From assembly GCA_020055645.1 (NCBI GenBank), contig CM034546.1, positions 91,698,001 to 91,762,000 of the forward strand: 64,000 nucleotides of DNA, given 5' to 3'. The stretch comes from Tomocerus qinae. Lineage: Eukaryota > Arthropoda > Collembola > Entomobryomorpha > Tomoceridae. Each line of letters starts with the position of its first letter. Position 1 is the first letter of the stretch. Position numbers and translations under genes: made by a program. Shown one piece after another: positions 24,401 to 37,160 of this stretch. The notes under the pieces were generated by a model. The model was not told the DNA's origin and made no database searches. It saw only the letters and a program-made list of their open reading frames with translations.

Positions 24401-27400
24401 ATTTGCACTTTCAGTAGCCTGAGAGTTACGCCAGAGACCAGGACTAACAAACAACATTATTATATTAACAAGGAAATCGATCCCATCACCATACATCCTT
24501 TTTGTCAATTTCCTCTGCTGAAGGAAGCTCAAGACAAGTCACTTAAGAATGAAGCTTACAAACGCCACTATGGCAAAGATAACATTCATTTCTACAGAAA
24601 TTCTGTTGTCTGACTTCCTTAGAGAAATAAGTAAGCAAGTGAAATATAAGAAATAACTACTATCTACATATACACAACTCGTACAGAAATACTGACTGAC
24701 AAGGCTCAAGACAGTTGTAATTTACTATTAGTACCACAATAATAAGTGTAACATATTGAGCTTCACTCTCATTTCATTCAAGAAACTTCTTCAGTAAATA
24801 GATTGCATTATACACAGTCTACTCTTCTTTCAAACTGTGATGCGAGTTGCACAATCTGCTCCGTTCAACAGCTAACTGTGTTATGTACTAATTATTTCAA
24901 AGGACAAAGAAGATAGCACAGTTCAGTACCTAATATCTAAGCAAGGATTCTTTAGTCAAAAAATAGAAATTCTAACCAAACTATATGCATTGTCACATTA
25001 GCAAGAAGCACCAGTGCTTTGTATTAAGGTTAAAATATATGTTTCTTTACTGCAGGTACCTGCAATAACTATAACATTCAGATTCAATCTTCCAAGGTAG
25101 ACTGTCATTATTTTATCACAAACAAAAGCAAAAATAATATTGTTATACTACAGGGAAACAATAAGGTACCTTCCAACTACCTTTCTACTTTTCTGCAATA
25201 TATAGGTTTTATACCCGAGGCTATACTGTACATTTATATACATAGTAGTTCTCGTTAACTATTTATTATATTGTTATTTATTTATGATATTAAAGATAAA
25301 GTCTAAAACAATGCATATACATGCTTTGTTCATTCATTATAATTTGCTTGCTATTAGGTGGTATTTTCTCAAAATAAGGAAAATTAATTTCAAACTGAGA
25401 TAACAGCATGTTTTCTGAGTAGAGTAAGATAAGATTGCTAACTAAAGCACGTAGAAGATATCCTGTTTTGTTTATAAAACATTAAGTTAGTCAGACTAGA
25501 CTTGACTAAACCGCAATCACTAATTGTATGAGTAAATGTTATGAACAGTCATCTGTCTTTAATATGCATAGATTGTATTGTTGTACATATATTGCAGAAA
25601 AGATAATGCTGTACTGACTGTTTTGTCTGGCAGTCATTAGTTCACATACTAATAGACTTAGATAGTATGGCTTTAGTACCTGATTCTGATATGCTGATAT
25701 TATGACCAGCAGACTATGTGTAGTATTTTCAGTGCAACTCTGATTTATTATGCATTCAATAAAATAGAGAATCATGGTTAAGTTAGTTGAGTTAAGATTG
25801 CGTCTAATCCTATTCAAACCTTAGTGCAAATGCGATTTATCGACTGTAACCTTACATTAAAAGGGAACTATCTCTGTTCTCCACGTAATGTAGAAGAATA
25901 ATAAATGCTCCTACTTTACAAGAACAACAGAAGTCAACTTGCGATGGCCTAGTAGTAGACTTCATCATACTCATCGTTAAATAGCAATCCACTTGTAGTA
26001 AATATTCAAATCAGCAAAGCTTGAGTTGATTTACTAGACTGCTCTACGTCAATGCAGCCCATACAATAACTCTAGAGTAGGCACTACATTTTTACGCCCC
26101 TAAAAGAAAACAACAAGTAAGGCTACGGATAAGTTTATCTTGCTACATTGTATCAACTTATTTGTTCGCCAACTCGAATCTATATATACTAACTAGCCAG
26201 TACTTATACGTAGCAATATACTGCATAGCATCACGTATTATTTACAAAATATTATTAGAGTTAACTTTAGTAGACTAACGCTAACTATTGTATTTAGTAG
26301 GTACACGAAATACAAAGTATAATTGCACAAACAATAGTCATACTTAGTATGCACTATTATTAAAACACTCATAATAAACTTTGCATATGACCATCTATGA
26401 TTTACAGTACAAGTATTTTAAGAGACTCTTCCAAATTGTAATTTCATGCTGGACAGGACGACTAATACAAAGAAAAGTGGCGAGGAAGAGTGACTTAAGT
26501 ATTAAACATGACGAATAGAACTAAAATAAAGCACCTAATAATATACCACCACTATATTATGAATCCCAGAGAGATAAATTGCTGTGTGGTTTGGCCATTT
26601 GCGAAGTAAACAGTTAGACAAGCAAAGGTCAAGCTATAGCATTCCAATAGTGAATTCATTTACTCATCTTTTTCAAGTTACTCATAATTATTTAGGTCAA
26701 ACGAGTCCTTACAACGTAATCAAATGTAATCAACTTTTACTCATCACATGCTAAATCAGTTAAGTTCCCATCTCATTCAATATCAACAAGTTTTACTATT
26801 TATGACACTCTTTTCATATGTAGCAGCATGCCTTAGAATAAATACATGTATTCTTTGTCTGACAAATTCTGAGGAGAAATAAAGACTAGCTCAATGATAA
26901 ATTACACGCGCTAAAGCCTTTCAAAGAAGGGCAACGAGCAATTCTATATATATTTTTATATGCGATTTACAGCAATGTAAATTATATCGTCGATCCACTT
27001 ATTCTATTTCGAATCGATTATTTTTTTTAACCTAACTACTATATATTATGCCTAAAGATCTTTCATTAACATGTACAAGTTTCGTTGACACTTCAAGTTG
27101 AAGCTCAGCACTCAGGCTCAACTGACTCAACGTCTACTTCACTCTCACATTGCATAAACACAATAAAAGTAGAAAACAGGATTGCTGACGGCTTTAAAAA
27201 CTCATATGGAATGTCTTGATTATCTGCTGCTGATGCATAGCATAACTACAACATACATACATAATGTTACATGGTCCTGGTATAATTACTACCCTGCAGT
27301 CTGACTCCCTGAATCATCATGTGTTCTTTACAATGCAATAAATTTATGCACTTCTATAATACTATACTTGCTACTCACACTAATAATTATACTACATCCA

Positions 27401-30400
27401 TAAAGTAAAATCCATATTATTATTGTGCTCACCTGATACTACACGAAATCAATGATACTTCCAACAATTTCGAATAGTTAACTCACAAAGACCCACAAAT
27501 AATGAAGAGTTTAATTTCATTCCTCTCAATCGATGAAAATCAACTTAAAGATTTTAAATACAAAACAAGCATAATACTATGATTGCAGATAAATATTTAA
27601 ATTAAAATTACAAGGTCCTTGGTCCTAGTAATTAAATTTAAATTCTTTCAAGTCTGTTGTAAATGTGAAAATGATTATGCAGATATAAGTGCAAAAGATA
27701 GGACTTTTAAATATTATATAATGCATGTTGTATATAATATCAATTTGTGTTTATGATCACCTAATGTGAAAATCGGTACTAAAAACATACTCATAACATT
27801 ATTTATGCATATTACTACAGGTGTGTTATTTAATCGTTGGTAAAGCGAAAAGGTATGTCATGTCAATGTACGTGTATGATCTTTTGTACTTCATTTACGG
27901 GAAAAGCAAAACAAGACGACACTAGCCAAGTATTCTGCGTAGCAAAGTGTTGTTGTAGGCACTGAGCTACAGATACAGAGTATCAATGTGTATGAGCGTT
28001 ATTTAATGCAAAGATGCCTGTAACTCTTACGTATGCACACGTACAGAGGTAGTAAGAAGGAGCCCGAAAGGCAAAAAGTACGTTTGTCATAAGTCGTACT
28101 ATACACTCACTCGTACACTATGTCGGTGTTAAGTCTGTCTGTTGCATGTGTAAGTAATAGATAATTATTCAGCAGGAGCAACTATGCAATATCTGCACGT
28201 ACTTACATTTAATACGTACATATCTCTAAGTAAGTACTATACACACTGCACTAGAGCCACGCTACAATAGAAAATACATCAGGGCAGTGCAACAAGACGA
28301 GCCAAGAGAGTAGGATCTAATTCAAAGCCAACAGGTCAATACACCTGAGCACTGACTTGAGTTTACCTTGAAACTAAATACTTACCTACATATTTTATCT
28401 GGCCAGAAACCCACCGCCACCAGTTAACCAACTTGCTATATTATACAATAAGTACTTAGCTATACTGGCTACGAATTAGAAAGAATTTAATAAATCATTC
28501 CTCTTTGTATTTCGACTTCATTGAATGCAGAATGAATCTTAGCTGCTACCTACTACATTACGACTGCCATCCATACATTATATCTCCCCATCCATCCCTT
28601 GTAGCTCGAACATTAAATACAGGCAGTAGTAGTGTACTGGCAGTAGTACAACAATAATGTAATGCAATAGGTTAACTATGCGTATGAGATAAGATAGTTA
28701 AGCTCTAAGCTGTGTGTAAGTATGGGCATGAGCGGTTTAAATCTGCTTATCTCCATATAATGTGTACGTAAGATAGACTTAATGTTTGTTAATAATATAA
28801 AAGTAATGGTACATGGACTTCCAAGAAACTGGTGCCACACCACACCTAGAAAGAGGCTTCTAATTAATAAAACATGGTAACTGCACATATATATCTCTCG
28901 TCGAATCTTGTCATTTTGGTCTCGTAATCAGTACAATACATACTCTAGTACTCATTTCTTTGGCTCTTGACGTAAGTAAAACTGTAGGTGAACACACACT
29001 ACACACGACATGCAATTTTGAAAAATTTAACTTACATATGCAGGAATGGGCATAATTGGTGGTTGGTGAGACACAATGACGTGTCGCAAGGTGCCATTCT
29101 CGTCAACAATTTGTTGGACAACGTGGCCAGGTGGGACTTGCATTGGCAATGGAATTGGCGGATTGGAATTGGTTGAGACCAACGGAACAGTCATTGGACC
29201 TGTTAAACGAATTCAAGATAAAGAATTAGCACCAAAAATATTTTATAGATAAGCTAGAGGTACATTAAGTACATAATGTAAAGAGAATCATTATTGGCAC
29301 AGGTGAACGAACACAACTCTACATTTTACACTAGTCCTACAGTTTTCATTACCAAATCCTTATATCATTAGTATTGCCTTGGATGTTTCAAGCTACTCAT
29401 TCTCCACAGAGTTGGCAATAGCAAAGAGTGACACGGCAATTATACGGTCATTAACAAAAACAGTATTACAAATCCCACAAGTTTTACATAGGGAAATAAA
29501 AATGGATGAGGAAACATATGAAATTGTACATCTGGCAGGCACCTGTTTTAATGACTCTCCTAAGCCCCTATTTACAAGGAACAAAGAAGATTGACAAATT
29601 TTATTGTTCGTTTAGTACATTATTACTGTACTTGTAGAGTAAGTGTGAGCAAGTCTTTATTTAGATATGCATTATACATAGAAATAAAGGCACAACAGAG
29701 GATTAGTTTAAGTACGTGTATATACCTATACACACTTGTCCCATACTATCCCAAGACAAATACAAAAGCTAACAATATCAATGATATTATCTTCAGGACC
29801 TGGACTGCACAAAGTTAACTCTGAGTAGTAGTAAGGGCGGCGAGTATTGAGCACTGACAATCAGTCGAGTGAGTCAACGAACGAACCAATAACCCTCTTC
29901 TCATCTCATCTTCATCCATACTATCCTACACTAGTCGACATACAAATGCAACTATTATGTAAAATTCGTACAATGACACTAATAACAAGTTCAGTTCAGC
30001 TAGTCTGGCATTATGCAGATGAACGAAACACTTAGTGCTTCGCTTCATAGATACGTTAGTTAAGTGTGTTCTAGTTGCACTTGGCCAATTGTTACTACCA
30101 TCTAATGTCATTTCGTTCCTCTCAAAATTGTTTCGTGGATAGTTAAGATTAGCCAAGCTGAGCCAGAGCAGAATCGAGACTAAACTGATTGTAACTTTCT
30201 GACTTGGGCTTCGCGCTGTGATTTGATACATTACACGAGCGAATGAATTGAATTGAAATAAGTACATACAGATAGGTTTACACCGGTCAACGCGGAAGGT
30301 GTTTTCATTACATCACTACTATCAAATCAACACAACTGTATCTACCTTTTAAACTACTTGCATGCAACTTATATATCTATATATAATATGTTTACATTCC

Positions 30401-33400
30401 TGCATTTAAGTATGCATAATACATTATAAATTATTATGCACTAGCTACTATATATAATAAGTGCCAGTTTGTATCTCTACTAGCACTTTTAACTCGTTAG
30501 TTACTAGTAAATGCGAATGAAATTGCAATAACATACCCTATAAGTATAAACGGTACACCTATTGAGATACGACACAATAATATAGCCACACTAGTTACAA
30601 GCCATACATACCATGATACCATTTACGTCGCCATAATAAACTGCAAACATACAATGCATGCAATCGAACACAATGGTCATATACTTAAGTATGTATATAT
30701 CGAAGGAAGCTGTGCCATTATGTATTGCCATTCCCTGCCATACTTACCACACCACTTGTTGAATGCCTCCATAAAATAAACCTTTCAGCGATGGAATTCC
30801 GACAGAGTGCTATAAATGGATTTCTTTTGGCTAAGCTCTCTCTATCACACAATAATCATCTTGACAGAAGTGCATAAAAATCTGTTTTATTGGTACACAG
30901 ATGGATAGGCAGTATTTCTTATCCCTGCCTGCCTGCGTAATTTAATGCACAACACTGTATCGAAGAAACATTTCACAGTCTCCACATAGCATGTGATAAG
31001 ATGCGGTCGTGTAGATCTAAAATATTTCCTACTTGCTCCCACTACCATCTCCACGCTACACATTCAGTCTAAACTCTAAAGAAAGTTGGAGGCAACCATT
31101 AGCATTATATTAGTTTCGTATGTATTTGGCATTAGCGACGTAAGTACATATCTTCAGTGACTGATCGTAACATAACGCTTTAAGTGTACGAAGACGGAAT
31201 GTATGTAATGTAAGGTAAAGTCAAGCAGACAGACAGACTGACTGTTAGTAAATAAACTGTTGGCAACAGGCGTATACGCAGGATCGAAGCGGGAGATTTA
31301 AAAAAAATTCTGATGGTCTGGTTGTCCTTCGATAATAAAATGCACGCATATTTTGGAACGACATAACTTGTTTCAAATCTGCTTTTTGCATATGGTAGCA
31401 CATGTATTCAGCCACCATTAGAATCAAGACAAATAGACAGATTCCCGCCCCTTCCTCCCCCCTTCCCCTGCCCGTATCAGCTGGGTTCTGTAGAGAAAGT
31501 CCTATAAAATAGTTTGAAATTTTATATGGGACTTTCTTTTGAATTAGTCCCATTCCGGAATCCCATTTCTGTTCCAGATCAAACTGCTGGTAGTCATGAA
31601 TATCCACCCTTCAGGAGTCAATTAACACCAAGCTAAATAGTGATATCTTGTCGATTTTTTAGATTCCACCAAGATGCCTTGATTGGTCCCATGGCTACGC
31701 CTCTCAGGGGCAAGGTGACGACATGCTCCAGAAAACTGGTTTCCCCCAACCAGTTCTTTCCAACTTTCGATTCGGAGAACTGGTTGGGGGAAACCAGTTT
31801 TCTGGAGCATGTCGTCACTTTGTCCCTGAGGGCGGAGCCCTGGAAACATTCAAATCACTTTGGATTCCACGATAAAATGTTTATTCCAAATAGTGAACTT
31901 CAATTCTTCACCATGTGTCAACATGCAGAACTCAATCAATTCCTAGTAGACTGTAAAGCTGGAAAGAATGGAATATGTCATTTAATAATGAGTAGGGATG
32001 CATTCGGCAAGTCAGCTGGAAATACAAATTCAATATAGTAACGTGACATAAACAATACCTAAATAGTAATATCTTGTTGATTTTGTAGATTCCACTTACT
32101 ACGCCATCTAAAATCTAGGGTTACAGTAGGAGAGTCTTTGGTCCAACAGTCTGGGCGGGAGTTAATGGTATTGGTATTAGAGTATTCATACAAGTTTGGA
32201 GTCAACATGCAGAACTCAATCAATTCCGCACCAGGTGACTGTAAAGCTGGAAAGAATCGAGTATCACGATTAGGTTTATACCCGATTAATAATTTTTTGG
32301 GTTTCAATACAAATTGAATATAGTATTATGATTTAAACAATACCTAAATAATGATTTGTGACAACTGTAGTTAACTTCACTCACCACTGATGAATCCCAC
32401 ACGTGTATTTATAATGGAGTGACGATGGACGACCATTTCCATTATATTTTGACAATTTTTACGATAAAATGTTTCAAACTAATCACAACCCAATCAATTC
32501 CGCACCAGGTGACTGTAAAGCTGGAAAGAATCGAGTGTTACGATTAGGATTATACCCGATTAATAATTTTTTGGATTACAATACAAATTGAATGTAGTAT
32601 TGTGATTTAAACAATACCTAAATAGTGATTTGTGATAATTGCAGTTAACTGCACTCACCACTGATGAATCCCACACGTGTATTTTTAATGAAATGACGAT
32701 GGACGTATCCATTATATTTTGACAATTTTTAAAATAAATTGTTTCAAACTGATCACAACCCAATCAATTCCGCACCAGGTGACTGTAAAGCTGGAAAGAA
32801 TCGAGTGTTACGATTAGAATTGTACCCGATTAATAATTTTTTGGATTTCAATACAAATTGAATGTAGTATTGTGATTTAAACAATACCTAAATAGTGATT
32901 TGTGATAATTATAGTTAACTGCACTCACCACTGATGAATCCCACACGTGTATTTATAATGAAGTGAAGCCATTTCCATTATATTTTGACAATTTTCACGT
33001 TAAAATGTTTCAAACTCTTATATTTTGACAATTTTTACGATAAAATGTTTCAAACTGTATTTAACTAATCACAATGGACAAAAATCCTCTTCTTTAGCCA
33101 ATTTTCACTTTTGGGTTACAATGCAGTGACAATATTGTTGCAATGAAACGAAAATTGTATTCAACTAATCGTTGCACTAAAGAGAAGCTATTTTATATTG
33201 CATTTGTCTCCCGCAGTTTCAGAGCATGTTAATACCAGCGCGGTGTGTAGTCAGTCCTCTATGCTACTACGCCGTCTGTCTCACCTGCCGTACTATTACT
33301 GTCTGCCTCACCTTCTGTATTTATATAATTTCCACAAACCAGGGGATGCATCAAATTTGAATTCTAATGATAACTAGTTGCTCCTGAATACATTTGCTAC

Positions 33401-36400
33401 CATATGCAAAAATCAGATTTGAAATAAGTTATGCCACTGCAAAAATATAGTTGCTCCTTTTTAATAGTGGACGACCAGACGACCAGACACCCAGACGATC
33501 GGACAGAGTGACGGCGACAAATTCATAAGGATACTAAGCAAAGCTTCGATCCTAATAACTCATGCATTTTAAGCTACCTACGCTAAGAATGTATTTGTAA
33601 AGTACCTACTCACTACTCATATATGAATGTGTGTCAAGTCATGCAATTGAATGTCATCATGCTACTCTACGACCTGTATTCGTGTTATGTAGCCTATTTA
33701 CTTCTGTGTAGTAAGTAGTGTCTACTATTTCAAACTACTCGGATCGGGATTGGAGAAATAAATCCGAACATAAAATAAATTCCCTCACTCGTCAAAAATG
33801 AAAATGACTAAACCGAGTTGATGTGTTATGTACACAAGTTAAATCTAAAGTACTAATGGAAATTACGAGTTGCTCTCGACTGCTTCACAGCTTAAATCCT
33901 TTATTCACAGTCAGTATATACAGTGCAATGAACCTCACATCACATCACGACTCCAGTCGACATGTATTTCTACACATACACGTAGACATGTCATGCATAT
34001 AATATAGGTAGGTAAACTGCAACTAGATTTACTTATCGTTAGTTACTTTGATGGAGCTAAATGTACATCGCATTATCGCACTTACTGCATCATCGACAGT
34101 ACAAGGTTGTCCCTTCCCAACATCCGTCTTCCACCAGTAGAAATCAATACACTTGGCTATTTATAATAATATAGACTCTATATGTTGGTGAAAACGGTAC
34201 TTGATTCTTAATTTTAATACATGTACAAATGCTAGACAATTGTGTATGCTCTCTGCATAATTGTCTAAAATCCTTAGCATACAAAGCAGTCAAAATATAT
34301 ATAGTTGTTTATCATTTCATTCAGTCACGTCAACTTTGAGTTTCTGACTACTGTCTGTGTATCAATTCCATGAATTTCAGCATATTTCACCTTTATTAGT
34401 TATCTGAGTGTCCTGGCGATAAACTATGTGGGCAGTAATGGTAATACATTAAGCTGGGTTGGCTTGACTTACATTTAACGTCAAGTCAACCGCAAGTTCC
34501 GCATACATGCATTCCGCCTTGCATAACTGTCAAAACCCATACAGCTGTTGACGGAACAACAAGACATTTCACATATATTGCATTCCATTGCGACTTCAAT
34601 TTCATCCCTGTCGAACACACTTAGGTATATGTAGGACTAGTCACTCACTCACTACTGAATATATGAATATGCACAAAGTGAGCAAAATGAGAATAAAACC
34701 CATTATCATAACATATGAATATTAATACTTGTAGGTGCCTACACACATTAGTTATTATGACGTGGCATTGTTAAAACAGCCTATAAAACACAATGGAATA
34801 CCAGAGAAGAGAATGGAATGGCATCATTTCTTTCGAGCCCTTTTTAAGGAATGGTAAGACAGGCAGGCAGTATGTTAAATCCTCAATAACAAGTGCACTG
34901 CTACGGCTACAGCGTTTGCAATGTACTACTTATAGTTTAATGTATGAACCTTACCCGTTTAACATTATTAACGAGTTTCGTGGCCAAAGCAAACGATGCC
35001 AAGCAAGCCATTTCTTTCTGGTGAATACAATGGCATTAGAGCCTTTGCAAATAACAATGATGAATGCATAGAGAAATATTACACGTAGACAAGCCAACAG
35101 AGCCGTTTCCTAGAATTTTCAGGCGAACGTCATCCGCGGCCTATTACCTACCATTACACTCTCCTCCTACACTTAATTTATACGCCAACATGAATCCGTT
35201 TCAAATCAATACTCCAGTGACAGAGTTAGCTCAACTCAACTCACTCACACAGTTCAGCTCAGTTAGTCAATGCAGCATAGTGAATCTGCTTAGAGCACAA
35301 AGGCCAGCCAGCTCAGCTCATACAAACTTATAAAATATACCCTACTTCTAGTATTCACTCTCCCACTACTACTACTACAGTAGTCTGTCTGAGCATTTAT
35401 GAAGTTTCTCTTACTGAATTGTACTCTAGATAGTACTATTCTCTTCTGTTCTCAATGCTGCTCTGCGAGAAAATCCGCCAAAAGGACGGAAAAATAATCT
35501 TCTCTCCCTTTCCACCCACACCATACTTATTTGTTACTTTACTTCCTCACTTTTTACTGCCTCTTTCATGTACAAGTCCATACGGAAACATTGCCTATAT
35601 TATGACGAACTATAATATGTTATACCTACTACATGTAAAATATGCTTTTCAAAAAATATCCAGCCGACCTGCCAACCCAACCAAGTCCACTCTTTCTCAA
35701 AATATTACGCATCCTCATAATACATAATTGTTCATATAAATGTATGTAGTTACTTAAACATTAACCTACGTGTATATCATATATAGCATACTTATGCTCA
35801 GCACTTCTAACAGTATAAATAAATATAGTTAAACTAGACGTGACTACACCTACACCTACAATAAATATCTGTATGTAGTTTGCGTAGATTTTATTCCAGA
35901 GAAATTGGAAGGTACTCTGCGCCGCGTCTTATCCGTGGACGTAGAAGAACTGTAAATGTGTAACCACCTATGTGTGCACATCGCTTTTGCACAATATGAA
36001 TATGAAGAGCCTAGAGCCGCACCAATATGTCTAGCGCAACAGGGATCTACCACCAAAGATAACATGTTGTTAAAAATAACTCATCCTACAAGTTTGGAGC
36101 CTGTTTCAGTTGATATTTTCACAAGAGTTCCATTATGGTATTAAGGATGACTAGTCAATGTCTAAGGCCTCCTCTCCAATCTGCAGACTGTACCTAAGTA
36201 TAATAGTACTAAGATGAGAAAAGCGACACTGCAATGTTTCTCATCTCTGTCATTTATTAAGTTCTTGTTTAATGGTATGCAATCCGTGTCTATTACATAC
36301 TATGAAAGCAATATGGTTGTAGTAGATATATGGAATGTATGTAGTATTACTTATTACGTACAGACATGAAATTAGAACCCATTTAGTACATGGATGTTTT

Positions 36401-36907
36401 ATAGTTATTATTTTTTTTAGAAAAGCAGGCAGACTTGTCCACGTCTGCTTTGGCGTTTAGTCTGTAAGCCCGTTCGATTACTACTAGAGGTTTGCTTAAC
36501 TCAAAAGGGATGATATTCACATTGCGCTGCTTCATTTTCTAAACCGTAGATTTTTTACCTTGACGTAAAGCGTGAGGTTTTAGTTTTGTCTTCACTTGTC
36601 GAAAGATGATCAATCTTAATCCGTAAGGTTTTTAAAAGTTTCAAGACAAATATAGTAGCTTACCATACTCGGTGTTGACGGCACACATTTGAGGGTGTGG
36701 ATAAGTCTCAGGACTACAGTATTGGTAAGACTCAGGCCCAGGACCGTAGTAAGCACAGTCTGGAGGAATATGCCCAAATGCCGGGTGAAATTCACAAGAC
36801 ATCAGGTTTGGCGGTGTAGATGCATTGCTATGTGGCACTGGGCTATAAATCACATCGTGATGAGCGGGGCTCATTTCCCCCGCAGAAGACACCATTGCGC
36901 TCAACAT
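15470..36907 (-). CDS. FNDC3: FNDC3-like membrane protein with nine fibronectin type III domains (17 coding exons, 1270 aa)
   Basis: Exons in transcript order: 36907-36664, 29199-29036, 20050-19879, 19812-19612, 19522-19335, 19255-19065, 18978-18813, 18737-18544, 18444-18207, 18123-17697, 17619-17108, 17006-16759, 16674-16474, 16390-16224, 16146-16022, 15933-15682, 15592-15470. They total 3813 nt and every phase fits. FNDC3A/B are ER/Golgi-membrane proteins linked to cell adhesion and spermatid development in mammals; the fly relative acts at neuromuscular junctions. Seen here: a Pro/Tyr-rich N-terminus, the conserved PPGHVVQQIVDENGTLRHVI block, a Lys/Arg/Gln-rich helix (LRRKFEQKQQ), nine FN3 repeats recognised by W, LKPG/LSPG/LQPA turns and Y-x-F/L-R-V/I strands, and a C-terminal hydrophobic anchor (VGILAVFALIILAFVISLI) followed by six to seven residues. 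Human FNDC3A is 1198 aa. The ATG at 36907 follows an in-frame TGA. Confidence 0.95.
20285..20407 (-). CDS. FNDC3: probable alternative first coding exon of the FNDC3-like gene (41 codons)
   Basis: In intron 2, minus strand, an ATG at 20407 with an in-frame TAA six bases upstream opens 41 codons: an acidic/polar start (MEGEEKHEASGQERNEKPEI) and then a short tail ending RVLFTL. It stops at a phase-0 donor (TTG|GTTCGT). The next exon (acceptor 20052-20051) also starts in phase 0, so this exon can join it directly and bypass the two upstream exons, giving a product of 1175 aa. The donor is weaker than its neighbours, with C at +4 where A is usual. It could be a chance open frame, but the upstream stop, the matching phase and the position just before the main exon cluster make an alternative promoter plausible. 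Confidence 0.5.
20408..29035 (-). other. FNDC3 intron 2 (most of it), no gene seen
   Basis: AT-rich noncoding DNA of 8.6 kb. Open stretches are short and shared by neither strand's splice logic. The part just upstream of 20407 on the minus strand would hold a second promoter if the alternative exon is real. No tRNA, rRNA or transposase-like sequence was recognised. Confidence 0.55.
31311..31437 (+). repeat. left inverted end of the intronic element
   Basis: Matches the reverse complement of about 33355-33490. The core CATATGGTAGCA with flanking sequence is nearly identical. Confidence 0.7.
31703..31830. repeat. hairpin with 55-bp arms
   Basis: Arms 31703-31757 and 31776-31830 are reverse complements with two mismatches, separated by 18 bases. 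Weaker complementarity continues outward for about 15-20 bases on each side. Because of the symmetry, open frames of similar sequence appear on both strands here; they should not be read as genes. Confidence 0.9.
31933..33045 (+). repeat. tandem array of about 270-284 bp units
   Basis: The marker CAATCAATTCC followed by GACTGTAAAGCTGGAAAGAAT recurs at 31933, 32217, 32491 and 32761. A second marker (TGAATRTAGTATT then TTTAAACAATACCTAAATA) starts at 32315, 32589 and 32859. The last two periods are 274 and 270 bp; the first two units are more diverged and partly rearranged. A short duplication of ATATTTTGACAATTTT also occurs near 32980-33040. Confidence 0.85.
33355..33490 (-). repeat. right inverted end of the intronic element
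   Basis: Inverted counterpart of 31311-31437. It runs into a short CCAGACGA tandem (about 33470-33505) of the kind found at repeat-element ends. Confidence 0.7.
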
Positions 36908-37160
36908 TAATCAATCAGTCTTGAATGTCTTTTTGAATGAAATCAAAGTAGAGGATATTTCCTTCCTCTTTTGACTTCGAGCTCAGCTGGCTCGACTCGG
37001 TTAGGTTTTCACTTTCCTCTCTTTAGTTCTTATCTGATTATTCCAAAGCATTACCTACATTTAGTGCAAATAAATGCGTGCATGTAGGTAGTGGAATGGC
37101 TGGGAAGGAGTGAGTCGTCCAGAAACTCTACTCGTCCGTCGTCCACTCAAGTCTCAGAAA
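36908..37160 (-). promoter_or_regulatory. likely promoter and 5' untranslated region of the FNDC3-like gene
   Basis: This is the segment directly upstream of the first coding exon on the minus strand. It is visibly less AT-rich than the surrounding tens of kilobases, with several CG dinucleotides near 36975-37000 and 37115-37145, as often seen at animal promoters. I could not identify a start site or specific factor sites. Confidence 0.35.

Larger units (their letters stand above)
31311..33490. mobile_element. composite repetitive element with inverted ends in FNDC3 intron 1
   Basis: The left end (about 31311-31437) and the right end (about 33355-33490) are inverted copies of one another. 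Over the best 50 bases (31361-31410 against 33385-33434 reversed) I count four differences. The outermost bases include CTGGTTGTCC on the left and GGACGACCAGAC on the right. Between the ends lie a GC/pyrimidine-rich stretch (about 31443-31480), a strong hairpin (31703-31830) and an array of 270-284 bp repeats. No transposase frame is visible, so it looks like a non-autonomous DNA element or several nested ones. I do not recognise the family and see no clear target-site duplication. Confidence 0.6.
29200..36663 (-). other. FNDC3 intron 1, carrying a repeat element
   Basis: Intron of about 7.5 kb between the first and second coding exons. It is AT-rich, with the composite repetitive element at 31311-33490 as its only clear structure. 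I saw no coding exon in it that keeps phase with the flanking exons. Confidence 0.6.

Noticed and set aside
28988-29176. 62-codon plus-strand open frame
   Set aside because: Antisense of FNDC3 coding exon 2, whose minus-strand translation is clearly conserved.
31245-31607. 120-codon minus-strand open frame with a hydrophobic stretch
   Set aside because: It crosses the inverted end of the intronic repeat element and the translation matches no family; repeat-derived chance frame.
31640-32038. 132-codon plus-strand open frame
   Set aside because: It runs through both arms of the hairpin at 31703-31830 and into the tandem array; the mirrored peptide on the minus strand shows it is a product of symmetry.
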